Shown here: in pieces, positions 42,413-51,060 of the stretch
Numbering within the stretch: position 1 is the first letter of the stretch
Layout of the letters: each line of letters begins with the position of its first letter
NCBI RefSeq assembly: GCF_042654245.1
Contig: NZ_JBHSGI010000002.1
Coordinates: 1,149,080-1,213,079 of the forward strand
DNA from: Seohaeicola_A nanhaiensis
Lineage (GTDB): Bacteria; Pseudomonadota; Alphaproteobacteria; Rhodobacterales; Rhodobacteraceae
DNA length: 64,000 bases
Reading direction: 5' to 3'
Translations under genes and position numbers: made by a program
Notes under the pieces: generated by a model
What the model was told of the DNA's origin: nothing
Seen by the model: only the letters and a program-made list of their open reading frames with translations
The model's database searches: none

Positions 42413-43369
42413 TCAGCGTTTCACCAGATGGGCGCATTCCGGCACCGGCGTCAGCGCGGTGCCATCCTTCAGATACTGGCTCAGGTTGTCGCAGGTCAGA
42501 TCGCCCATCGCCTGCCGGGTGGCATGCGTTGCGCTGCCGACGTGAGGCTGCAGGGTCACGTTGTCCATCCCGAAGAACGCGGAAGGCACCTTCGGCTCCT
42601 CCTCGAACACGTCCAGCCCCGCGCCACCCAGGCGGCCCTCCTGCAGGGCCTTGATCAGCGCGGCCTCGTCCACGACAGACCCCCGCGCGACGTTGACCAG
42701 AATACCCTCAGGCCCCAGCGCATCGATCACCTCGGCGTTGATGATGTGCCTGGTGCCCGGCCCGCCCGGCGTGATGCAGATCAGCACGTCGCAGGCACGC
42801 GCCATTTCCACCAGATCGGGATAGAAGGCGTAGGGCGCGTCCTTCTTCGACCGCGAGTGATAGACCACCGTCGCGCCGAAGACGCCCAGTCGCTCGGCAA
42901 TCGCCAGACCGATCCGGCCCAGACCCACGATCCCGACCGTGCGGTTCTGCGGGCTGGCGGTCAACGGCGCCGCGCCTTCACGCTCCCAGCGGCCTTCGCG
43001 GACGTAGCGGTCGTAGGCGACCAGTTTGCGCGCGGTCGCGAACCAGAGGAGGATCGCGGTATTCGCCACCTCGTCGTTCAGCACGTTCGGCGTATGGGTG
43101 ACGATGATCCCCCGGTCGGCCGCATGGGCGGCATCGATGGAATCATACCCCACGCCGTACGAGGAGACGATCTTGAGGTTGGGCAACGCATCCATCACTT
43201 CGGTTGTAAGACCGATTGTGGTGCAGCAAGCAGTGATCTTCGGCCCGGTCTCGGCCAGAAAGTTGGCGCGCGCCGGCTCATCAGGCAAAGGGTGCACCGT
43301 GAACTCGGCATCCAGCCGCCCGCGCATGCGCGGGCTGACGTTGCCGACAAGAAGCAGATCGGGTTTCAT
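42413..43369 (-). CDS. D-isomer-specific 2-hydroxyacid dehydrogenase
   Basis: A 318-residue NAD(P)-dependent dehydrogenase of the glyoxylate/hydroxypyruvate reductase type. It shows the Rossmann motif GIVGLGRIGLAIAERLG at about 148-164, the catalytic Arg in NVARGSVVDE (about 230), Glu in VFEEEP (about 263) and His in LQPHVGSATH (about 283). It reduces 2-keto acids such as glyoxylate or hydroxypyruvate, or sugar-derived keto acids. It starts 3 bases after the FAH-family gene stop on the same strand, so the two enzymes are coupled. Confidence 0.9.
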   Translation of the reverse strand: MKPDLLLVGNVSPRMRGRLDAEFTVHPLPDEPARANFLAETGPKITACCTTIGLTTEVMDALPNLKIVSSYGVGYDSIDAAHAADRGIIVTHTPNVLNDEVANTAILLWFATARKLVAYDRYVREGRWEREGAAPLTASPQNRTVGIVGLGRIGLAIAERLGVFGATVVYHSRSKKDAPYAFYPDLVEMARACDVLICITPGGPGTRHIINAEVIDALGPEGILVNVARGSVVDEAALIKALQEGRLGGAGLDVFEEEPKVPSAFFGMDNVTLQPHVGSATHATRQAMGDLTCDNLSQYLKDGTALTPVPECAHLVKR

Positions 43370-43372
43370 CGC

Positions 43373-44221
43373 TCAGTCGTCCGCCACAACGTTCTGACGC
43401 TGCTTGCCCAGACCCGCGATGCTCACGTCCATCACGTCGCCGGCCTTGAGGAACACCGGCTGCGGCTTCATGCCCAGACCGACGCCCGGAGGCGTGCCGG
43501 TGGCGATCACGTCGCCCGGGTGCAGGGTGAACAGCGACGACAGATGCGCGATGATCTGGCGCACCGAGAAGATCATGGTCGAGGTATTGCCGGTCTGGCG
43601 CCGCTCTCCGTTGACGTCCAGCGCCATCGCCAGGTTCTGCGGATCCTCGATCTCGTCGCGCGTCACCAGCCAGGGGCCGGTCGGGCCGAAGGTGTCGCAG
43701 GACTTGCCCTTGGTCCATTGGCCAGTCAGCTTGTTCTGGAAATCGCGCTCGCTCACGTCGTTGACGATGCAGTAGCCGGCCACATGGTTCAGCGCGTCCT
43801 CTTCCTTGACGTATTTCGCCTTGGTGCCGATCACCACGCCCAGTTCGATTTCCCAGTCACAGGCCTTCGATCCGCGCGGCATCACCACGGTGTCGTTCGG
43901 CCCGATGATGGCCGACGTGGCCTTCATGAACAGGATCGGGTGCTCGGGGATTTTCGACCCGGTTTCGGCGGCATGGTCGGAATAGTTCAGACCGATGCAG
44001 CACATCTTGCCGATCTGCCCCACGCAGGGCCCGAAACGCGGAGTGCCGGAAACCGCCGGAAGCGAGGACTCGTCCAGCGCCCGCAGCTTGTCCAATGCGC
44101 CGTCCGACAGTACGGCACCGGTGATGTCGGCCACATGGGCCGACAGGTCCCGCAGGGTTCCGGCACTGTCGATCAGACCTGGTTTCTCCTGCCCCGGTTC
44201 ACCGTAACGGACGAGTTTCAT
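43373..44221 (-). CDS. fumarylacetoacetate hydrolase family protein
   Basis: A 282-residue FAH-family hydrolase/lyase (PF01557). The family segments ICCIGLNYSDHAAETG-like (residues about 72-88), the metal-binding DWEIELGVVIG at about 121-131, and GDVIATGTPPGVGLG near the C-terminus are present. The start MKLVRYGEPGQEKPGLID is typical of members annotated as ureidoglycolate lyase or 2,4-diketo-3-deoxy-L-fuconate hydrolase. With a lactonase, dehydratase and dehydrogenases nearby, cleavage of a 2,4-diketo-3-deoxy sugar acid is the most attractive role, but not proven. AGGAGG precedes the ATG at 44221. Confidence 0.87.
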   Translation of the reverse strand: MKLVRYGEPGQEKPGLIDSAGTLRDLSAHVADITGAVLSDGALDKLRALDESSLPAVSGTPRFGPCVGQIGKMCCIGLNYSDHAAETGSKIPEHPILFMKATSAIIGPNDTVVMPRGSKACDWEIELGVVIGTKAKYVKEEDALNHVAGYCIVNDVSERDFQNKLTGQWTKGKSCDTFGPTGPWLVTRDEIEDPQNLAMALDVNGERRQTGNTSTMIFSVRQIIAHLSSLFTLHPGDVIATGTPPGVGLGMKPQPVFLKAGDVMDVSIAGLGKQRQNVVADD

Positions 44222-44268
44222 TGGCGCGTTCCTCCTGATTGCCAGCCGGCTCCGCAACCTGCGGATCC

Positions 44269-44276
44269 GGTATACC
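44269..44276. promoter_or_regulatory. GGTATACC palindrome, candidate GntR-type operator
   Basis: A perfect 8-base palindrome (with A after, C before) in the divergent region between the FAH-family gene and the DenD-like gene. GT-N2-AC cores of this kind are common in GntR/FCD operators. No GntR gene is in the window. Confidence 0.4.
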
Positions 44277-44354
44277 ATTTTGTTGACTCTGGATTAGCGC
44301 GGGGCGATTGAAAAGACCAGCACCGAACCGCTTCGGTGCCCAAGGGAGGACTTC

Positions 44355-45323
44355 ATGCGGATACTGATTCTCGGCGCCGGTGGAATGATCGGCCAGAAAC
44401 TCGCCGCGCGGATCGCGCGCGACGGCTTCCGGGGGGCACCGGCCGAGGTGATCGCCCATGACATGGCCTTTCCGCCCTCGCCCGCCCCGGTCGCACGCCA
44501 GATCACCGGCACCGTCACCGACGCCGGCATCATGAAGCCGCTGGCGGCGGAACGGCCCGACGTGGTGTTCCACCTCGCCTCCATCGTGTCGGGCGAAGCC
44601 GAAGTGGATTTCGACAAGGGCTGGCAGGTCAACATGTTCCCCTGCTGGGAGCTTTTGCAGGCGCTGCGGGCGGAACATGAGGCCAGCGGCGGTTCATATC
44701 GCCCGCGGATCGTGTTCACATCGTCCATCGCCGTGTTTGGCGCGCCCTTCCCCGAGGTCTTCGACGACGAATTCCTGACCGCGCCGCTGACGTCATATGG
44801 TGCGCAGAAGGTGATCTGCGAACAGATGATCAACGACTTTTCCCGCAAGGGCTTTGTCGACGGCGTCTCGGTCCGGCTGCCCACCATCTGCGTACGTCCG
44901 GGCAAGCCGAACAAGGCCGCCTCTGGCTTCTTCTCGGGCATCATCCGCGAGCCGCTGAACGGGCAGGAGGCGATCCTGCCGGTGCCCGATACGGTGAGCC
45001 ACATGCACGCCTCGCCCCGCTCTGCCGTGGGATTCCTGCTGAAGGCAGCCGAACTCGACACAGCCGACCTCGGCGCCCGCCGCGCGCTCAACATGCCGGG
45101 CGTCGCCTGCACGGTGGCCGAACAGATCGAGGCGCTGCGTGACGTCGCGGGGAACAACGTGGTGGCGCTGATCAAGCGCCAGCCCGACCCGCTGATCGAG
45201 CGCATCGTCGAAGGCTGGCCGCGCCGCTATACCGCCGACCGGGCCACCGCACTTGGCTTCAAGGCCGAAACCGACTTCCACGAGATCGTGCGCACCTACA
45301 TCGACGAAGACCTCAACCGCTGA
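44355..45323 (+). CDS. denD: D-erythronate dehydrogenase-like NAD-dependent epimerase/dehydratase (DenD family)
   Basis: A 322-residue short-chain-type NAD enzyme of the extended epimerase/dehydratase superfamily. It has the cofactor loop GAGGMIGQKLA at about 7-17, the catalytic Ser/Tyr/Lys set in FTSSIAVFG and SYGAQKVICEQ (Tyr-x3-Lys at about 150-154), and the segment RLPTICVRPGKPNKAASGFFSG characteristic of DenD. DenD oxidises D-erythronate to 2-oxo-tetronate. The usual partners OtnI, OtnK and OtnC are absent here, so another sugar acid is possible. GGGAGGA precedes the ATG; UxaA follows 29 bases later. Confidence 0.83.
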   Translation: MRILILGAGGMIGQKLAARIARDGFRGAPAEVIAHDMAFPPSPAPVARQITGTVTDAGIMKPLAAERPDVVFHLASIVSGEAEVDFDKGWQVNMFPCWELLQALRAEHEASGGSYRPRIVFTSSIAVFGAPFPEVFDDEFLTAPLTSYGAQKVICEQMINDFSRKGFVDGVSVRLPTICVRPGKPNKAASGFFSGIIREPLNGQEAILPVPDTVSHMHASPRSAVGFLLKAAELDTADLGARRALNMPGVACTVAEQIEALRDVAGNNVVALIKRQPDPLIERIVEGWPRRYTADRATALGFKAETDFHEIVRTYIDEDLNR

Positions 45324-45352
45324 TCCGGCCCCAGCCACGGGAGACCAAAGCC

Positions 45353-46858
45353 ATGTTGCCCTTCATCCGCCTCGATGCCGACGACAATGTGGTGACGGCC
45401 ACCCGCGCTCTCGAGGTCGGCACCGACATCGAAGGCGTTGCCACCCGCGCGCTGATCCCCTCGGGCCACAAGATCGCCACGCGGGCGATCCCCAAGGGCG
45501 AGATGGTGCGCAAGTATGCGCAGTTCATCGGGCTGGCGTCCGAGGATATCGCAGCGGGCGACCATGTGCACGTGCACAACGTGGCCTTCCGCAACACCGA
45601 CATGGACTACGAGTTCGGCACCGACATGCGCCCGGTGACTCCGGCGGCGGTGCCTGACACCTTCATGGGCTATCGCCGCGCAAACGGGTCGGTGGGGACG
45701 CGCAACTATATCGCCATCGTCACCTCGGTGAACTGCTCGGCCACCGCCGCGCGCCGCATCGCCGACGCCTTCGGGCCGGAAGAGCTGGCGGCCTATCCGA
45801 ACGTCGATGGCGTGGCGGCCTTCGTGCATGGCACCGGCTGCGGCATGGCGGGGTCGGGCGAGGGGTTCGAGGCGCTGCAACGGGTGATGTGGGGCTATGC
45901 GCGGCACCCGAACAACGGCGGCGTGCTGATGGTGGGGCTCGGCTGCGAGATGAACCAGATCGACTGGCTGCTCGACGCCTACCAGCTGAAGCAGGGGCCG
46001 ACGTTCCAGACGATGAACATCCAGAACGTGGCGGGGCTGCAAAAGACGATCGAACTGGGCATTCAGAAGGTCCGCGCGATGCTGCCCATCGTCAACGAGG
46101 CGCGGCGTGAGCCTTGCCCGGCCTCGGACCTGAAGGTCGCCCTGCAATGCGGCGGCTCCGACGCGTGGTCGGGCATCACGGCCAACCCGGCGCTCGGCTA
46201 TGCCTGCGACCTGCTGGCGGCGCAGGGCGGCACCGGCGTGCTGGCCGAAACCCCCGAGATCTACGGCGCCGAACACCTGCTGACACGCCGCGCGGTAGAC
46301 CGCGAGGTCGGCGACAAGCTCGTCGGCCTGATCCGCTGGTGGGAGGACTATACGGCGCGCAACAAGGGGTCGATGGACAACAACCCCTCTCCCGGCAACA
46401 AGAAGGGCGGGCTGACCACGATCCTCGAAAAATCCCTCGGCGCCGCGGCGAAGGGCGGCACCACCCCGCTGACGGGCGTCTACAAGTATGCCGAACCGGT
46501 GACGGCGAAGGGCTTCACCTTCATGGATTCGCCCGGCTACGATCCGGCCAGCGTCACCGGCCAGATTGCCGGCGGCTGCAACCTTGTCGTCTTCACCACT
46601 GGGCGCGGCTCGGCCTTCGGGTCAAAGCCCGCACCGACGATCAAGGTGGCGACCAACTCGGAAATGTATGCCCGCATGACCGACGACATGGACGTCAACG
46701 CAGGTGACATGCTGACGGCGGGGGTCACGCTGGAGGCGAAGGGGCGCGAGATCTACGAGCTGATCCTGCGTGTCGCCTCGGGCGAGGAAAGCAAGTCGGA
46801 GCGGCAGGGCCTGGGCGACTACGAATTCGTGCCCTGGCAGATCGGCGCGGTGATGTAG
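45353..46858 (+). CDS. UxaA family (altronate/galactarate-type) dehydratase
   Basis: A 501-residue sugar-acid dehydratase. The N-terminal SAF domain (HKIATRAIPKGEMVRKYAQ with the HKxA-type segment) is followed by the catalytic UxaA/GarD domain with GYRRANGSVGTRNYIAI, conserved cysteines in HGTGCGMAG and GLGCEMNQID, and QCGGSDAWSGITANP. It removes water from a hexonate-type acid to yield a 2-keto-3-deoxy acid. Co-directional with the DenD-like gene 29 bases upstream. Which acid it uses is not given by sequence; the canonical length of about 500 suggests altronate-type activity. Confidence 0.9.
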   Translation: MLPFIRLDADDNVVTATRALEVGTDIEGVATRALIPSGHKIATRAIPKGEMVRKYAQFIGLASEDIAAGDHVHVHNVAFRNTDMDYEFGTDMRPVTPAAVPDTFMGYRRANGSVGTRNYIAIVTSVNCSATAARRIADAFGPEELAAYPNVDGVAAFVHGTGCGMAGSGEGFEALQRVMWGYARHPNNGGVLMVGLGCEMNQIDWLLDAYQLKQGPTFQTMNIQNVAGLQKTIELGIQKVRAMLPIVNEARREPCPASDLKVALQCGGSDAWSGITANPALGYACDLLAAQGGTGVLAETPEIYGAEHLLTRRAVDREVGDKLVGLIRWWEDYTARNKGSMDNNPSPGNKKGGLTTILEKSLGAAAKGGTTPLTGVYKYAEPVTAKGFTFMDSPGYDPASVTGQIAGGCNLVVFTTGRGSAFGSKPAPTIKVATNSEMYARMTDDMDVNAGDMLTAGVTLEAKGREIYELILRVASGEESKSERQGLGDYEFVPWQIGAVM

Positions 46859-46861
46859 GGC

Positions 46862-47917
46862 TCAGTCGCCCAGAACCAGCACGTCGCCCGACGAAATCGA
46901 GAGCGTAACCTCGTCGCCGGCGCGCGGCAGATCAGCGCCTGCGCGGTTGAAACTGTCGAGCGACACAAGCGTGCGGCCCAGGTCGACCTTCATCCGAATG
47001 ACCGCCCCGAGGAAATGCACCTCCGCAATGCGCCCGGTGAGGCTGATCTCGCCGGGATGGTCCCCGCGGTGCAGCGCCTCGGGCCGGAACGCCAGCGCAA
47101 CGGCGGTTCCGTTGGCCTGATCCAGCCGCCGGCCCAGCACCAGGCTTTGCCCGGCGGCGATGACATGGCCGCTGGCGGCATCCTCCACCCGACCTTCGAT
47201 CTGGTTCAGGGTCCCGACAAAGGACGCCACAAAGCGGGTCGTCGGCCGGTTGTAGATCTCCACCGGCGTGCCGACCTGATCGGCCCGGCCCCTGTGCATG
47301 ACCACGATGCGGTCCGACATCGACAGCGCCTCTTCCTGGTCGTGCGTCACGTAGATCGTGGTGATGCCCAGCTTTTGCTGGATCGCACGGATTTCGCTGC
47401 GCAGCGACACGCGGATCTGCGCGTCGAGCGCCGAAAGCGGTTCGTCCAGCAGCAGAACCTGCGGCTGGATCGCCAGCGCGCGGGCCAGCGCCACCCGCTG
47501 TTGCTGGCCGCCCGACAGCTGGAAGGGATAGCGCGCGCCAAGGTCGGGCAAACCGATGATGCCCAGCATCTCAGCCACGCGGGCGTCGATCTCGGCCCGG
47601 GGCTTGCCCGCGACCTTCATGCCGAAGCCGACGTTCTGCGCCACCGTAAGGTTCGGGAACAGCGCATACGACTGGAACACCATGCCGATGTTGCGTTGGT
47701 TCGGGCGCAGGTTCACCACGTCCTTGCCGTCGATCCGGATGCTGCCCGAGGTCGGCGTCTCGAAACCCGCCACCATGCGCAGGGTCGTCGTCTTGCCGCA
47801 GCCCGAGGGACCAAGGAACGAGACGAACTCGCCCTTTTCGACGGCAAGCGAGAATTTCTTCACCACCTGTGTCGGCCCGTAGAATTTCTCCAGGGAATCG
47901 AGTTCGAGAAAGGCCAT
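46862..47917 (-). CDS. ABC transporter ATP-binding protein (PotA/FbpC/PhnT-like)
   Basis: A 351-residue importer ATPase with C-terminal TOBE domain. Walker A GPSGCGKTT at about 36-44, Q-loop VFQSYALFP, signature LSGGQQQR at about 132-139, Walker B LLLDEPLSALD, and switch His in YVTHDQEEALSMSD are all intact. The regulatory domain after residue 235 has two TOBE-like repeats. It is the last gene of an SBP-permease-permease-ATPase operon and shares one base (TGATG) with the preceding permease stop. Ends 3 bases from the convergent UxaA gene. Confidence 0.93.
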   Translation of the reverse strand: MAFLELDSLEKFYGPTQVVKKFSLAVEKGEFVSFLGPSGCGKTTTLRMVAGFETPTSGSIRIDGKDVVNLRPNQRNIGMVFQSYALFPNLTVAQNVGFGMKVAGKPRAEIDARVAEMLGIIGLPDLGARYPFQLSGGQQQRVALARALAIQPQVLLLDEPLSALDAQIRVSLRSEIRAIQQKLGITTIYVTHDQEEALSMSDRIVVMHRGRADQVGTPVEIYNRPTTRFVASFVGTLNQIEGRVEDAASGHVIAAGQSLVLGRRLDQANGTAVALAFRPEALHRGDHPGEISLTGRIAEVHFLGAVIRMKVDLGRTLVSLDSFNRAGADLPRAGDEVTLSISSGDVLVLGD

Positions 47918-48699
47918 CAGCGCCCCGCTTGCGTGTGTTTGGTGAACCGGCTGACCAGCTGGATCAGCCCCATGCAGGCCCAGGTGATCGCAAAGGCGAT
48001 CACGGCAAGCGCCGCTGGCTCATAGGCGCGGTTGGCGCCGAGAAGTTGCATGTAAGGACCGAACGCCGGACGATCGAGCAGCGCGGCCATGGTGAATTCG
48101 CCGATCACGATGGCGAAGGTGACAAAGGCGCCGGACAGAACCGCGACCAGCACATTGGGCAGGATGATCTTTGCCAGGATCGTGGTCCACCCCGCCCCCA
48201 GCGACTGCGCCGCCTCGGTCAGGGTCGCCACGTCGATGGTCCTGAGGCCCGTATCCACGGCGCGATACATGTAGGGCAGGGAAAGAGTGGCATAGCCGAA
48301 CATCAGCAGGATGTTGGTGCCGGTCACGCTGCCTGTCAGGGGCAGCCAGGACGACGTATTGTAAAGCCGGATATAGCCGAAGACGATCACGATGGCCGGA
48401 ATGACCAGTGGAAGCAGGGTGACGAACTCGATGAAGGGCCGCGCCTCGGGCATCTTGAGGCGAACCCAATAAGCGGTCGGGACTACCAGCAGGACGCCGA
48501 AGAGGATCGTAAAGACGGCCATCATGACCGAATAGCCGAAGGTCTGCTGGAACCGGGGATCGGTCAGAACGGCGGCATAGGCGTCGAAGGAATAGACTCC
48601 GCGCCGCATGGACAGCGAGAACTCGGCCATCCCCATAAGCGGCAGGATGAAATAGATCACTCCGAGAAGAAGGACGCCCCAGGCGAGCCAGCGGTTCAT
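47917..48699 (-). CDS. ABC transporter permease (second of the pair)
   Basis: A 260-residue PotC/PhnV-like inner-membrane permease with six hydrophobic segments. It begins MNRWLAWGVLLLGVIYFILP; the EAA coupling loop is in the segment TEAAQSLGAGWTTILAKIILPN at about residues 160-180. The ATG at 48699 overlaps the first permease's stop in ATGA, so the longer frame reading back to 49371 is a shadow. Works with the preceding permease as a heterodimer. Confidence 0.92.
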   Translation of the reverse strand: MNRWLAWGVLLLGVIYFILPLMGMAEFSLSMRRGVYSFDAYAAVLTDPRFQQTFGYSVMMAVFTILFGVLLVVPTAYWVRLKMPEARPFIEFVTLLPLVIPAIVIVFGYIRLYNTSSWLPLTGSVTGTNILLMFGYATLSLPYMYRAVDTGLRTIDVATLTEAAQSLGAGWTTILAKIILPNVLVAVLSGAFVTFAIVIGEFTMAALLDRPAFGPYMQLLGANRAYEPAALAVIAFAITWACMGLIQLVSRFTKHTQAGR

Positions 48700-49565
48700 T
48701 TCAGCCACCTCTCGGATCGGGTGCGCAACCAGATGTAGAGGAAGTTGGCGATACCGGTGATCACGATCATGCCGAAGGCCAGCGCGTAGCCGAGATTGGG
48801 CGAGCCGAGCACGTCGCCCCGGATCTGCGCGAACAGCAGGATCGGCGCAATGTTCAGCGATGGTCCGGTGAGCGCGATGGCCGTTGCAACGGCGCCGAAG
48901 GCATTGGCAAACAGCAGTGCGAAGGTGCCGAGCAGCGAGGGGAACAGGATCGGCAGGGCCACCATGCGCCAGTATTGTGCGCCGGTCGCCCCCAGCATCG
49001 CTGCCGCCTCGCGCCATTCGCGCTTGAGACCGTCCAGAGCGGGCGCGATGATGAGGATCATCAGCGGGATCTGGAAGAACAGATAGGTGATGATCAGGCC
49101 ATAGGTGCTGAGAAGGTTCCAGCCGTACATCCGCAGGTTGATGTCGAACACCTCCTGGATCCAGCCTGTCACCATCCCGCGCGGCCCCAGCGTCGCGATG
49201 AACGCGAAGGCGAGCGGCACGCCGGCAAAGTTCGAGGCGACGCCCGAAAAGGTCATCAGCGGATTGCGCAGCCAGCGCGGCAGGTTGCCGAGCGTCACCG
49301 CCGCCGCCATGCCAAAGCCGATCAGGCAGCCGATCAGCGCCGAGGCGACCGAGACCTTGATCGACACCCAATAGGCCGACCGGATGCTGGGCGTGTTCAG
49401 GTCAAGGATGTTCTGGAAGGTGAAGCTGCCGTCACCTGTCCGGAAGGCACCAACCACGATATAGAGCGTCGGCAGGATCAGGAACAGGAAGGCGAACAGC
49501 GCGAAAGGCGCCAGGCCCAGCCATTTGATCGGCAATGCAAAGCCTGTGCGATGAGGCGCTGGCAT
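48696..49565 (-). CDS. ABC transporter permease (first of the pair)
   Basis: A 289-residue PotB/PhnU-like permease. The first helix is at about LAPFALFAFLFLILPTLYIVV, and the coupling loop EAAAMLGATGAQYWRMVALP lies at about 195-214. The ATG at 49565 is used since AGGGA lies about 10 bases upstream; a GTG ten codons upstream has no such site. A strong hairpin between it and the upstream binding-protein gene likely lowers permease expression relative to the binding protein. Confidence 0.92.
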   Translation of the reverse strand: MPAPHRTGFALPIKWLGLAPFALFAFLFLILPTLYIVVGAFRTGDGSFTFQNILDLNTPSIRSAYWVSIKVSVASALIGCLIGFGMAAAVTLGNLPRWLRNPLMTFSGVASNFAGVPLAFAFIATLGPRGMVTGWIQEVFDINLRMYGWNLLSTYGLIITYLFFQIPLMILIIAPALDGLKREWREAAAMLGATGAQYWRMVALPILFPSLLGTFALLFANAFGAVATAIALTGPSLNIAPILLFAQIRGDVLGSPNLGYALAFGMIVITGIANFLYIWLRTRSERWLK

Positions 49566-49623
49566 ACGGTCTGTTTGTCCCTGTCGTTTCGGCACGTCTG
49601 ACGCGCGCCTGCCCGTTTGGCAA

Positions 49624-49649
49624 GAGGCCCCGGCCAGGGCCGGAGCCTC
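49624..49649 (-). terminator. attenuating hairpin between binding-protein and permease genes
   Basis: On the minus strand twelve base pairs (one T-G) form between GAGGCTCCGGCC and GGCCGGGGCCTC, followed by only TTG. Such a hairpin is usual between binding-protein and permease genes and would cause partial termination or protect the upstream mRNA. Confidence 0.6.
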
Positions 49650-49660
49650 TCTTCGGTCTG

Positions 49661-50758
49661 TTACTGGACGTTCGCGCCGACGACGCTGTCCCAGCCGCCG
49701 ACAACCGCTTCCTTGTTGGCGTTCACCTGATCAAGGGTCGGGAACACGGCCTTTTCATAGCCTTCGGCCGGCGGCAGCTTGTCCATCATCTCCTGCGGGA
49801 TCACACCCTTCTTGGCCAGATCGTTGAAGCGGATCGGGTGGCAGTAGCCGGCCAGCCAGCCAAGCTGACCTTCGTCCGAATAGAGATACTCCATCCACAG
49901 CTTCGCGGCGTTCGGATGCGGCGCATAGGCCGAGATCGCCTGAACGTAGACACCGGCCAGCACGCCGTCGGACGGAACGATCACGTCAACCGGCGGGTTG
50001 CCGTTCAGCGTGTCGCGGTCGGCCAGCGCGTTGTAGTCCCACTTGATGGTGATCGGGGTAGTGCCTTGCGCCAGCGTGCCGGCCTTGCCGATCACGGGCA
50101 CGAAGTTGCCCGCCTTGTTCAGCTCGGCAAAGAACTCCAGCCCCGCCTCGGCAGCAGGCTTGCCTGCTTCGGCGCCCTTTGCGAGACCGGCGGCCAGCAC
50201 GGCGAGGATCGCCTGGTTCGAGGCGCGCGGATCGCCGGCCAGCGCGACGGAGCCGGCATACTCGGGCTTGAGCAGGTCGGCGAAGGACATCGGCGAATTC
50301 GGCACCAGATCCTTGTTCACGATGAAGGACATCACGCCGTAATAGTCGCCGTACCAGTAACCCTCGGCGTCCTTGGCCCCGTCGGGAATCGTGTCCCAGG
50401 TGGATACCTTGTAGGGCTGGATCAGGCCTTCGTCCTTGGCGGCAGGACCGAAGGCCAGACCCACGTCGATCACGTCTGGCGCCTGCGGACCCTTGTTGTC
50501 CTTGTTTGCGCGGATGGCTTCGAGTTCGTCGGCAGACCCGGCATCCGGGTTCAGCTCGTTCACCTCGATGCCCGGATACTTGGCTTTGAAGCCTTCGATA
50601 ACCGCGCCATAGCCGCACCAGTCATGCGGCAGGGCGATGGTCGTCAGCATCCCTTCCGTCTTGGCAGCAGCATAGAGTTCGTCAACCGACTGCGCCTGTG
50701 CGATCGGCGCCGCGGCGACGGCGATCAGGCTTACGGTGGCCAGGAGTTTGTTTTTCAT
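49661..50758 (-). CDS. extracellular solute-binding protein (polyamine/iron/aminoethylphosphonate-like)
   Basis: A 365-residue periplasmic binding-protein precursor: signal peptide MKNKLLATVSLIAVAAAPIAQA, then a two-lobed type II fold with the hinge-proximal segments ALPHDWCGYGAVIEGFKAKYPG, DYYGVMSFIVNKDL and ITIKWDYNALADRD. The family (SBP_bac_6/8) binds spermidine, ferric iron, thiamine or 2-aminoethylphosphonate. A candidate Pho box and -10 at 50795-50828 suggest phosphate-starvation control, favouring a phosphorus-containing ligand. GGGAGA precedes the ATG at 50758. It heads the four-gene importer operon ending at 46862. Confidence 0.9.
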   Translation of the reverse strand: MKNKLLATVSLIAVAAAPIAQAQSVDELYAAAKTEGMLTTIALPHDWCGYGAVIEGFKAKYPGIEVNELNPDAGSADELEAIRANKDNKGPQAPDVIDVGLAFGPAAKDEGLIQPYKVSTWDTIPDGAKDAEGYWYGDYYGVMSFIVNKDLVPNSPMSFADLLKPEYAGSVALAGDPRASNQAILAVLAAGLAKGAEAGKPAAEAGLEFFAELNKAGNFVPVIGKAGTLAQGTTPITIKWDYNALADRDTLNGNPPVDVIVPSDGVLAGVYVQAISAYAPHPNAAKLWMEYLYSDEGQLGWLAGYCHPIRFNDLAKKGVIPQEMMDKLPPAEGYEKAVFPTLDQVNANKEAVVGGWDSVVGANVQ

Positions 50759-50794
50759 CTTGCTTTGGTCTCCCACAATTATTGACCTGCTCAC

Positions 50795-50828
50795 ACCATA
50801 ATCTGACTTGGTGACGTGCAGGTGACAT
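50795..50828 (-). promoter_or_regulatory. candidate Pho box and -10 of the solute-binding-protein operon
   Basis: On the minus strand ATGTCAC-CTGC-ACGTCAC (50828-50811) is an 11-base direct-repeat pair like the PhoB box pattern CTGTCAT-N4-CTGTCAT. After 10 bases comes TATGGT (50800-50795) as -10, the spacing typical of PhoB-activated promoters. Not tested by matrix scoring. Confidence 0.58.
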
Positions 50829-51060
50829 ATTTCTGTTGGCGCAACGTGTTACCGGGTCGGGCGCGCCATGTCCCGTCCGAGGTCCGGATTGCCACAAGTA
50901 GAAGTCACAGCCTCGCACTTGGCAAGGGAATTCCGGCAGATTCGGACCCGTACGGATGTCGCAAAGAGCGTTGACGCTCCCCCATGCCTGGGGCACCGTA
51001 GCGGCAGGTATCCCGCGCCCTGTGGACGTGCGGCCCCGCCGGAACACTGGAGATTGAGTA
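50829..51060. other. intergenic region upstream of the dipeptide-type importer
   Basis: The rest of the 302-base divergent region. It must contain the promoter for the plus-strand binding protein; I cannot locate convincing -35/-10 boxes. A short dyad GTTG-GCG-CAAC lies around 50834-50844. No gene seen. Confidence 0.4.

Noticed and set aside
42248..44311. 687-codon plus-strand open frame opposite the dehydrogenase and FAH-family genes
   Set aside because: Both minus-strand genes have intact catalytic motifs; the plus frame spans a double hairpin and has no recognisable product.
47917..49371. Fused 484-residue permease
   Set aside because: The upstream half is the out-of-frame shadow of the first permease; a clear ATGA junction at 48696-48699 shows two separate genes.
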